Assembly (NCBI GenBank): GCA_902778455.1
Contig: CACYXR010000024.1
Coordinates: forward strand, 29,105-93,104
Length of the DNA: 64,000 bases
Origin: an uncultured Selenomonadaceae bacterium
GTDB taxonomy: Bacteria > Bacillota > Negativicutes > Selenomonadales > Selenomonadaceae
Direction: 5' to 3'
The translations under genes were made by a program, and so were the position numbers. Position 1 is the stretch's first letter. The number at the start of each line of letters is the position of its first letter. This document shows positions 16,445 through 24,200 of the stretch, in pieces. The notes beneath the pieces are model-generated. The model did no database searches. It saw only the letters and a list, made by a program, of their open reading frames with translations, and had not been told where the DNA came from.

Positions 16445-16840
16445 TTATCTGCAATCCGGGCACAGCCCGTAAAGTACCGTACGTTTCGGATCGACGACAA
16501 AATCGTGCTCCCCCGAAAGATGCTCCCGAACGGACTCGAACTGCCCGCATCGGATATGCAGCAGTTTCCCGCAGCCCTCGCATTTGCAATGGACAATCGG
16601 CTCCCCGGAAGGCTCTTCCCCCGTGTACTCATAACAGGCCGCGCTGTTCTCATCCACGATGTACTTGCGGAGCACGCCCTCGCGTACCAGCTCGTCCATC
16701 TGCCGATAGAGCGTCGTCGTCCCGATGGGATGCCCCTGCGTCTCGAAATGGGAACGGATCTCCGCCACCGTGATGTGACGCCCGCGCGCCGTCTCCAAAT
16801 AATCCAGCAGCGCCTTTTTCTGCTTCGTGTTATATTTCAT
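16445..16840 (-). CDS. zur: Fur-family zinc-responsive repressor
   Basis: At 131 residues this is a Fur-family protein: an N-terminal winged helix (TKQKKALLDYLETARGRHITVAEIRSHF, then GTTTLYRQMDELVREGVLRK) and a C-terminal dimerisation domain with two Cys pairs, CKCEGC and CPDC, for the structural zinc. The gene leads the znuACB genes by 33 nt, so a zinc-sensing role (Zur) is inferred from context; PerR- or Fur-type sensing is not excluded by sequence alone. A MITE copy ends only about 35 bp upstream of the start, in the place where an operator would be expected. Confidence 0.88.
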   Translation of the reverse strand: MKYNTKQKKALLDYLETARGRHITVAEIRSHFETQGHPIGTTTLYRQMDELVREGVLRKYIVDENSAACYEYTGEEPSGEPIVHCKCEGCGKLLHIRCGQFESVREHLSGEHDFVVDPKRTVLYGLCPDCR

Positions 16841-16875
16841 CGCTTCTCTCCTTTATGAATCACAGGTAAGAGTTT

Positions 16876-17022
16876 TTAAGGAAACACTGATTAAGTCAAT
16901 TCGTGCATCTGTCGAGGGATTTTTTCGACTGTCTAGGAAAAGCCCTCGAAGGCGTAGCATCGCTACGTCGACGGAAAAAGACCCGGCAGAGGCGCGGAGG
17001 GACTTATTCAGTGGTTCCTTAA
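16876..17022 (+). mobile_element. MITE-like palindromic element, copy 2
   Basis: A complete copy of 147 bp. Its ends, starting TTAAGGAAACACTGATTAAG, match the complement of its right end at 20 of 22 positions. Compared with copies 1 and 3 it lacks about 32 bp right of the CGTAGCATCGCTACG palindrome, the junction falling in a repeated GTCGA/CGAC motif. Insertion placed it between zur and whatever lay upstream. Confidence 0.85.
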
Positions 17023-17038
17023 TCTTTACTGCGATTTA
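17021..17038 (+). repeat. Second copy of the 18-bp AATCTTTACTGCGATTTA sequence
   Basis: Exact match to 12596-12613, joined directly to the right end of MITE copy 2 and followed by a hairpin containing TTTGCACC. Confidence 0.7.
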
Positions 17039-17250
17039 TGAGACGGCATTTGCACCATAGGTGCAAATGTAGTATTAAAACAAAACTGGAAACCGTTTCT
17101 TATTTTATCATTCCTTTTTCTCACTGTCAATAAAATCGGAAACGATTTCCATGTTCGCCTTGAAATAATTATTACGGAAAGGCAAAAGCATCAAATGCAA
17201 ATATGGGAGAACATCGTTAAAGCATGGTCAAACGCGGTCACAGGCACGCA

Positions 17251-17287
17251 AAAAGAAAAGAGCCGCCTACAAAACGTAAGTGGCTCT
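17251..17287 (-). terminator. Terminator of the tRNA-Arg gene
   Basis: On the minus strand AGAGCCACTTAC pairs with GTAGGCGGCTCT (one mismatch, one G-U pair) around a short loop, followed by TTTTCTTTTT. Confidence 0.82.
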
Positions 17288-17301
17288 AATGTTATAAAAG
17301 A

Positions 17302-17378
<77 letters not shown>

Positions 17379-17436
17379 AATTGCACGAAATGTATTATAG
17401 CAAATCCTGCGCGGCCTTGCAATCCCCGACGGAAAA

Positions 17437-17883
17437 TCAGCCCCATTTCGCCTTGTACTGCATTGCCTCCTGCTTGGAGATGATCTGGCTGCTGTACAGA
17501 TCCGTGAGCTGGTACTTTCCGTTGACGAAATTGACATGATAAATATTGTCCGGCGCATCGTAAGTGCAAATCGTATCGAAAGTGTACTGCAAATCCGCCT
17601 CGACCACAGTGAAATCCAAAACGACAAAATCATTCGTACCAGCCGCAAGGTATTCCCTCTGCGCTTCAATGCGGAGAATCGGCTTGTCGTCCAAGGTCTC
17701 AAGATGCGTGTACGCATTGCCTTTGAGCTTGACACGGCGAAGCGTGTCGCGGGCGCCTCCGACGGAAATGATATTCGCGCCTTCCGGCAGTTTCAGGTCT
17801 ACAATGTCATACGTGCACGATTCCTGCGGTTCCGTGTCCTCGAACTGCACGCCGTTTTTTCCGTGAATCCGATATGCCTGCAT
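17437..17883 (-). CDS. Hypothetical protein of the sugar-transfer operon
   Basis: I cannot assign this 148-residue protein to a family. Start at 17883 follows GGGGGAG; the longer frame lies within the preceding gene. It looks like a soluble beta-rich protein: YRIHGKNGVQFEDTEPQESCTYDIVDLKLPEGANIISVGGARD, then a VVLDFTVVEADLQYTFDTICTYDAPDNIYHVNFVNGKYQLTDLY half. No signal peptide, membrane segment or catalytic motif is evident. It lies 16 nt after the HAD phosphatase and is the last gene before the tRNA, so it probably belongs to the same transcript. Confidence 0.75.
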   Translation of the reverse strand: MQAYRIHGKNGVQFEDTEPQESCTYDIVDLKLPEGANIISVGGARDTLRRVKLKGNAYTHLETLDDKPILRIEAQREYLAAGTNDFVVLDFTVVEADLQYTFDTICTYDAPDNIYHVNFVNGKYQLTDLYSSQIISKQEAMQYKAKWG

Positions 17884-17899
17884 AAGTTTTCTCCCCCAT

Positions 17900-18526
17900 T
17901 CATAACATCCGAAGCAGCCTGCAAAGTGATTCCGCGTCCTTCGCCATATAATCGGAAGCCGCGATGGCCGCTTCCACCGGGCGATGAACGCCTCCATAGG
18001 AAACGGCAATATCCGCCGCTTCGAACATCGGAATATCGTTCGCTCCCTCGCCGACTGCAATGACGCGGTCGGCTTCTTTTTTCAGCGCCCGCACCGACTC
18101 GCCCTTATCGACGATGGACGCCAGCACCAGACCCTCGTTCTCGTCCCATGCGCTCTGCGAGGTAAATGCGCGGCAGCCCAGTTTTTTGAGTATCGGCTCA
18201 ACCCACAGATCGAGATTTCCTGTGACAATCGCACAGTCCTCCGCCCGTTCACGGATGAATTCGGAAATCAACGGATCGAGCTCGACGGTATCCATGATTC
18301 CCTGGATTGTCGCCAGCGGGATTTCCTTCAGGATATGGAACCGAAGGCGGAACGACTCGGAGAAGGCGAAGTGTCCGTCCATCGTCAGCCGCGTCAGCCG
18401 CGCCATTTCCTCGGAAAGCCCAAGCTCCCCCGCAAGAATCGGAAGCGTCTCCTCCCGCGTCACGGTCCCGTCCAAATCAAACGCGAACACGGTTCGATTT
18501 GTTCGATCTGTCCGCTCTTCTTTCAC
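17900..18526 (-). CDS. HAD-superfamily (phosphoserine-phosphatase-like) hydrolase
   Basis: The 208 residues contain HAD motif I FAFDLDGTVT (nucleophile and general-acid Asp about 17 and 19), motif II IVTGN and motif IV VGEGANDIPMFEAAD, with a helical cap between motifs I and II, as in subfamily IB phosphatases such as SerB. The substrate is likely a small phosphorylated metabolite; serine phosphate is possible but not shown. It sits inside the glycosyltransferase operon, so a sugar or lipid phosphate is equally plausible. Confidence 0.87.
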   Translation of the reverse strand: MKEERTDRTNRTVFAFDLDGTVTREETLPILAGELGLSEEMARLTRLTMDGHFAFSESFRLRFHILKEIPLATIQGIMDTVELDPLISEFIRERAEDCAIVTGNLDLWVEPILKKLGCRAFTSQSAWDENEGLVLASIVDKGESVRALKKEADRVIAVGEGANDIPMFEAADIAVSYGGVHRPVEAAIAASDYMAKDAESLCRLLRML

Positions 18527-18553
18527 GTGCCACCTTCTTTCTCCATATCGGCG

Positions 18554-19258
18554 TCATACCTCCGGCGACAGCATATCGCCGTACTCCTTCAGAAAATTTT
18601 TCTGCCATTCCTTGTATTCCGGCGCAAGCGGCTTCTCCCTCGGGCAATGGATGCACCAGAAATCCCGCTCCTGGTTCGGCACGACGACCTGATAGCCTTT
18701 TCGCGCGAACTCCATGCACTGAGACGTGTCGTAAAAATGCCAGCCCCCAAAAAGGTCTTCGCGCCACCGAATATCGTATTGTGTCGCCAGCAGCAGCCCG
18801 TCCGCCGCCTCGACGTCAATATACGCGTCTTCCGGCTCCTGCATTTCGGAATCGACTACCGATTCCGGCTCACAGGCGTGCAGCACCCGGCCATAGCATC
18901 GCAGCCCGTCCCACCATATCCCGCTGGCGGGAAGGGAGCGGCAGCCGACCATGCCGATCATGCCGACGGACGCGTCCTCAAAAATCCGAAGCATGTCCCG
19001 CACGAAATCCTTGTTCACGACCAGCGTGTCCTGATGCAGATACACCTTGTACCGTGCGTCGGAAGACTCCATCGCCGCGTTGTACCCCGCCGCCATCGAC
19101 GCCGCACCGCGCATGGGCAGATATTCCGCCGCCATCCCCTGCGGCAGGCGCAAATGGCGAAGATACAGCAAGCACTCTTCGTACTGCCCTTCGTCGTTGA
19201 CGCAGGTAATGAACGCGATTTTCCCGTCATCCGCCAATACCTTCGCCCCCTTATACAA
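18554..19258 (-). CDS. Glycosyltransferase-like protein (Glyco_tranf_2_5 type)
   Basis: A 234-residue GT-A-fold protein. The N-terminal KIAFITCVNDEGQYEECLLYLRHL, the MAAGYNAAMESSDARYKVYLHQDTLVVNKDF segment with HQD in the place of a DXD-like metal motif, and EAADGLLLATQYDIRWREDLFGGWHFYDTSQCMEF match small glycosyltransferases related to StrF-type proteins. No TTG-free start is available: the frame opens with TTG at 19258, preceded by GAGGAT. It follows the methyltransferase-like gene by 19 nt. A sugar-transfer role in the same pathway is inference. Confidence 0.8.
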   Translation of the reverse strand: MYKGAKVLADDGKIAFITCVNDEGQYEECLLYLRHLRLPQGMAAEYLPMRGAASMAAGYNAAMESSDARYKVYLHQDTLVVNKDFVRDMLRIFEDASVGMIGMVGCRSLPASGIWWDGLRCYGRVLHACEPESVVDSEMQEPEDAYIDVEAADGLLLATQYDIRWREDLFGGWHFYDTSQCMEFARKGYQVVVPNQERDFWCIHCPREKPLAPEYKEWQKNFLKEYGDMLSPEV

Positions 19259-19277
19259 TCCAGAATCCTCGAGGACG

Positions 19278-20171
19278 TCATTCTGCGCCTATCCGCCGCA
19301 AACGCTCCCAGACCTCATCCAAAAAAGCCTGACGTTCTTTCGGCGAATGCTCCGAAAGCGCCATGCGGAACACGTCCTGATGCACGACGACCGACGCCGC
19401 AAACCGCCCGATATAATCCGCCAAAAAACCATCCTTGTCAATAAGCTCCCAAAGCGCGCCGACATTTTCGGGCAAATCAATCTCATACTCGATCCGCCGC
19501 AAAAGTATGGCCAGACGTTTCCGCGCCTCCGGTGCATACGCCGCTTTCAGCAGAGCAACGTCTGAGGACGAACGCAATGCCTTTACCAGCCATACTTCCG
19601 TATCAAGGTCGTTCAGTCGATTCTCGAAGCCCGCCGCAACGAACGGATTAATTTCATCCCCCGTCCCGCCGCCACGCACCGGGGCGAAAAATATATCCTT
19701 ATAAAACGACGCGTAAAGCAGCCGCTCGAATTCCGGCTTCGCGTATCTGCGCCGCACAATGGCGTAATAATGACCGTCCATCAATTCCCGCAGGACGCGC
19801 CAATACCGAATATTCTCAAAGCTCGTCAAGAGATATCCGGTGTCCTTTATGAACGTCCCGATTCCCGACGCGATATCCTGCGGATTCGCGACGTTTTCCA
19901 GCATCCGTTCCGACAGGACGACGTCAAAGGTATGCCTAGGAAACGGCAGCACTTCCTCGCGGTAATCGAGGACCGTCCATTTGATGCCCAGCCCCGCCAT
20001 TTCCGGCGTCTGAGTCATATCTCGGTCCGAAACGACGGCAAACAAAGCAGCGCCGGGGAACCTGCTTCTGATCGCAGGCAAATATTGTATGCTTTCAATG
20101 ACCAGCACCGAGCCAGGCATTTCCCCCGGTTCAAAAAAACGGAGAAGCTTCAGCTCGTCACCCGTTTCCAT
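19278..20171 (-). CDS. SAM-dependent methyltransferase-like protein
   Basis: The first 160 residues read as a Rossmann methyltransferase fold: SVLVIESIQYLPAI, ALFAVVSDRD, KWTVLDYREEVLPFPRHTFDVVLSERMLENVANPQDIASGIGTFIKDTGYLLTSFEN, with the usual strand 4 (FDVVLSERML) and a helix after it. The glycine-rich SAM loop is degenerate, so activity is uncertain. The C-terminal 130 residues are helical (RRIEYEIDLPENVGALWELI) and resemble helical tails seen in other proteins of such glycosylation clusters. It lies 5 nt after the TPR gene. It may modify the glycan. Confidence 0.7.
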   Translation of the reverse strand: METGDELKLLRFFEPGEMPGSVLVIESIQYLPAIRSRFPGAALFAVVSDRDMTQTPEMAGLGIKWTVLDYREEVLPFPRHTFDVVLSERMLENVANPQDIASGIGTFIKDTGYLLTSFENIRYWRVLRELMDGHYYAIVRRRYAKPEFERLLYASFYKDIFFAPVRGGGTGDEINPFVAAGFENRLNDLDTEVWLVKALRSSSDVALLKAAYAPEARKRLAILLRRIEYEIDLPENVGALWELIDKDGFLADYIGRFAASVVVHQDVFRMALSEHSPKERQAFLDEVWERLRRIGAE

Positions 20172-20176
20172 ACGGC

Positions 20177-21244
20177 TTACATCTCACGAATCGCCTGGAT
20201 AAGCAGGAAATCCGTCTGCCGCATCCGTGCCGCCGCTTGGAAAGCCTTATCTTTCTCACCCTTTTCCGCGAGCAGCACGGCGAGATTCCGGAGCAATCCG
20301 TCGTCCGTTTCGTCAAACTTCAGCGCTTCCGTCAGGAATAGCTCGGCCGCTTCCAAATTGTCCTGCGCGTAGTATCCGCCTGCGAAAGAATCCAATATCC
20401 GTACTTTTTCCGCGATGGAACGGGGACTATCTAGCACCTCGCGAAGCTTCCTTCTGGCTTCGTTTGCTTCGCCCGCCTGCGAAGGCGTATCGGACACAGC
20501 GGCCGTCCCCTGATCCGAAGGCGAAGAGATATTCGCCTCCGAACGCGAATCGGGCACCGCCGGCGCAGAAGGCGGCTCTTGCGGTTGCTGCGCTTTGTCC
20601 CCATGCACACGGGCGTCGATTTTCTGCTTCAGATTCCGCAAAATCTCCAGCGCGCTCTTGCCTGTTTCCTGTCTTGGCTCAGGTGCAGCGGGCGCCTGTG
20701 CTTCCGGCTGCGGCACAGCAACGGATTCTGGAGACGCCGACGGCGCTTCCTCTTCATCCAGCCGCAGGAACTTTGCAAGATGCGGATACTCCTTCCGGAT
20801 TCGTTCCGGCTCGTTGCGTCCGTAAAACCCCGACAGCGATTCGACTTCATCCTTCTCTTCGTCGCTCATGCCTGGCAGGAACTTATCTGCCAACAGATCA
20901 AAGATAGAAAGTCCCGCGTCGACCTTTTCCTGAAGGATGCAAAGACGCGCGAGCAGGATGCGCGCCGCCACATGGCCGGGAGCAAACTGCAGCGTATTGT
21001 CGATCCAAGCCGCCGCCCGCTCATAGTCCCCCAACATGAAATACGCATACGCGCCCGCATACATCGATGCCGGACTGACCGTTTTCCTTTCCGCCAGCTC
21101 GGCCAATGTGTTCAAAGCGTCAGAATACGCCTCCTGCTCAATTTGGTCTTGGAGCTTTTGCTCTAGTCCCTTCACTTCCGCCTGCTGTCCGGCGACTTCC
21201 TCCATCTGCTGTTTTTTCTTCAGTTTTCGGCTTGCCTTTCCCAT
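20177..21244 (-). CDS. Tetratricopeptide-repeat protein
   Basis: This 355-residue protein begins with a strongly basic KASRKLKKKQQ segment and then TPR-like helix pairs (ALNTLAELAERKTVSPASMYAGAYAYFMLGDYERAAAWIDNTLQFAPGHVAARILLARLCILQEKVDAGLSIF). A Pro/Ala/Glu-rich linker (about 175-285) separates them from a second helical part (NLEAAELFLTEALKFDETDDGLLRNLAVLLAEKGEKDKAFQAAARM). TPRs bind protein partners; here a scaffold for the neighbouring transferases is plausible but unproven. ATG at 21244 has GGAGG 9 nt upstream. Confidence 0.82.
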   Translation of the reverse strand: MGKASRKLKKKQQMEEVAGQQAEVKGLEQKLQDQIEQEAYSDALNTLAELAERKTVSPASMYAGAYAYFMLGDYERAAAWIDNTLQFAPGHVAARILLARLCILQEKVDAGLSIFDLLADKFLPGMSDEEKDEVESLSGFYGRNEPERIRKEYPHLAKFLRLDEEEAPSASPESVAVPQPEAQAPAAPEPRQETGKSALEILRNLKQKIDARVHGDKAQQPQEPPSAPAVPDSRSEANISSPSDQGTAAVSDTPSQAGEANEARRKLREVLDSPRSIAEKVRILDSFAGGYYAQDNLEAAELFLTEALKFDETDDGLLRNLAVLLAEKGEKDKAFQAAARMRQTDFLLIQAIREM

Positions 21245-21298
21245 TGCCCGCGCCTCCAATTTTAATTTTTTATCATTATTTCCTACTGAACATACATC

Positions 21299-24200
21299 TT
21301 ACGCTTCGCCGCTCCTCCATTTCCGCCAAATCTCGTTGTACTGCGCCTCTATCTCGCGGATATAACGTGCGGCATCCATCACCGGCGACTGCTCCAGCAT
21401 GTTCCGGAGATTTTTGTGCAGCGTGTCCAACAGCTCTTCATCCAGCGCCAGCGCGACCGCCTTCTCTACATACTCGTCCACAGTTTCCGCCGTCAGTTCC
21501 CCAAGGCCGACATTCTTCAAAATCCCATAGCTGAACCGTGAACTGCGCCGTTCACCGTACCGCGACACTACCGGCACGCCCATATAAAGCGTGTCGCAGG
21601 TTGTCCCGCCGCCCGGCCATGGATAGGTGTCAAGGGCAATATCCACATCAAGATATCGTTCCATAAAATTCTTCGTGGCTGGTTCAAGAATTACCCGCTC
21701 CATCGGAAGCCCAAGCGCTTTCAACCGTTGATATGCCGCTTCCGCCGCCTCAGGGCTCTCCAGCACAAAGCTCTTCAAAAGCAGCCTGGAGCGCGGAACG
21801 CGACGAAGGATTTCCTTCCACGCAAGGAGCATTTCATCCTTGACCTTCGCGTACTGGTTGAACACACCGAAAAGCACCCACCCTCGCTGCTTGGACGGAG
21901 CCCCTTTGGAGGCAGGAAAAATTTTTTTCCCGATGACCGCATAACAGAATTGCGCTGTAACATAAAGCGGTTTTTCCACAAAATACGCTTCACGCCCCTC
22001 TCCCGGCGGATCGACAAACGAATCCGTCAGGAAATAATCCATGGCATCCAATCCCGTCGTCGCCATATACCCCAGCCCAGAAATCTGAATCGGCGCAGGT
22101 TTCCATGCGAAAACCGAGACCGCGCTGTTCGCCGTATGTCCTGCGAGGTCAAACAAAATATCGATCTCATCCTCATATATCACCTTTGCAGCCGCTTCCG
22201 GCTGGGTGCGGTCGATATCCCGCCATACATCCGCCATCTGCTTCACGACTGCCGACTCCGGAACCTTTTCCGCCGCGGAGTTGTAAGCATACACCTCAAA
22301 CCTGGCCCTGTCCCGGAACATCAAGAACGGGACAATAAAATGGGACATCACATGCCCACCGAAATCCGGAGAGACGTAGCCGATGCGAAGTCTGCTGTGC
22401 TCCGGCCTTTGCCGGGAATGGCTGTACCGCTTGATTCCCTGGAATATTTCCGAATAACGCTTGCTTTGGTTGAACAAATCCTGCGACGGAATATCGTCGT
22501 TATTATGAGAAAGCAAAAAACCTCCGTAGGCAATGGCCCGGCTAAAAATCGTATCCCCCAAAAGATAGGCTTCCGTATAAGCATGGAGGGATTTCTCGAC
22601 CTCCCCCAGGATAAACATCAACCCTCCATATCGCATCCACACCTGTTGGCGAAGAAGATTGTCTTCCTGACTGCTGCCTACCGAATACAGCATCTGCTGA
22701 TACGTCTTTGCCGCCGACAAAAGGAACAAACGCTGATCCTGCGAATATGCGAGCCATCCTAAAAGCTTCGCTCTTCCCGGCGGCTTCAGCTTTTCCGCGC
22801 GCCTCATCCAATACAAGCAATGCCGATCGTCTTTCAGGATGTAATACGCTTGTGCGACATGCACGACGGAATCCGGCAGATTGACACCGGCGAACACAAG
22901 ACGGCTGCCCATTGCCGCCGCTTCTTTCCAGCGCTTTTCGTCTCGCGCCCTTTGGAATCGCTCCCATCGGCATGTCAGGCTTTCCTTTTGCGTCTCTTCG
23001 TCCGCCGTTCGTTCCCATGCGACGAAAATATCGCCATACGCCTCTTCCAGCGCGTCCATATACCGCTGCGCATTCATCACCGCCGAAGATTCTATCTTCC
23101 ACTGAAGCGTCAAATGTAGTTCTGTGAGCCGCTTTCGATCTTTCGCCAAGCCCACGGCCGCTCTGATATATGACGGCCAATCCGGAACGCAAAACGAATC
23201 CATTCCTATATTCATCAAGATACTTTCGCTTGCGCGTTCCGCATAAACGCGCCCTTTTCTCGCCACTACTGGGATTCCCATATAAAGGGCTTCGCAAACC
23301 GATCGTCGGCCTGTCCTCGGATACGTATCCAAGGCGATATCGACGCGCTCGTAATCCGCAAGATAGGATTCCGTCCAGGCAACGAGCTCGACACGCGACT
23401 CGTCCAATCCCGCTGCCTCCAATCGTTCCATCGCTTCCGTCCGTCGCTCCTTGTCAGAAAACGTTCCGTCCTGCACAAGCAGACGCGCGCCGTCCACGCG
23501 GCGCAAAATTTCTGCCCATGCCCGAATCGCATCGTCCGTCACCTTTTCCCAACGTGCGAGCACACCAAACGTCAAATACCCGGCTTCCAGAACAGGCGCA
23601 GGCAATGAATACACTCTTGCGCTTTTGGGGCGCATGCAGCATATCTGGCTCTCCGGCAGACGAAGCAGCTTTTCCGAAAAGAACTTCTCCTCTCCCTTAG
23701 GCGCAGTATAAACATCCGTCAAGAAATAATCAACCGCGCTCGCCCCCGTCGTCCCCCGGGATTGTACGGCGCTCACCTGTATCGGCGCGGGCTTATAGGC
23801 GAGAACGGGAAGTGCACTGTCAGCATTCCCCCCTGTCAAATCCACAAGGATGTCAATCCCGTCAACGTATATACACTCTGCCGCCTCCCGCGCCGAAAGG
23901 CCGGACAATTCTCTCCATGCCGTGGCCAAATTCACAATCGTAATGTTTTTATACACCGTCTTGCCCAATGCATACCCGTACACTTCAAAACGGTATCGAT
24001 CCGCATATCCAAAAAAAGCAGTGACCAATGAGAGATTGTCTTTTTCCTCCGACCCATGCAGGATATAGCCGACACGAAGCACATCATGATGTTCCGCCGC
24101 AGGATCGTGCGTAAAGGGGGAGCCATCCTCGGAAGATTCGTCAAGAAATTCTGGTTCGCGGCTTGGGCCTGCTTCATCGCCGGATTGCTCCTCTTCCGGC

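Larger units (their letters stand above)
16841..17301. other. Intergenic region with MITE, orphan palindromes and tRNA terminator
   Basis: No gene is supported here. It contains MITE copy 2 (16876-17022), a hairpin CATTTGCACC/GGTGCAAATG (17047-17069), two LacI/CcpA-like palindromes, GGAAACCGTTTC (about 17090) and GGAAACGATTTCC (about 17137), a Zur-box-like AT palindrome near 17165-17180, and the tRNA terminator. Confidence 0.6.
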
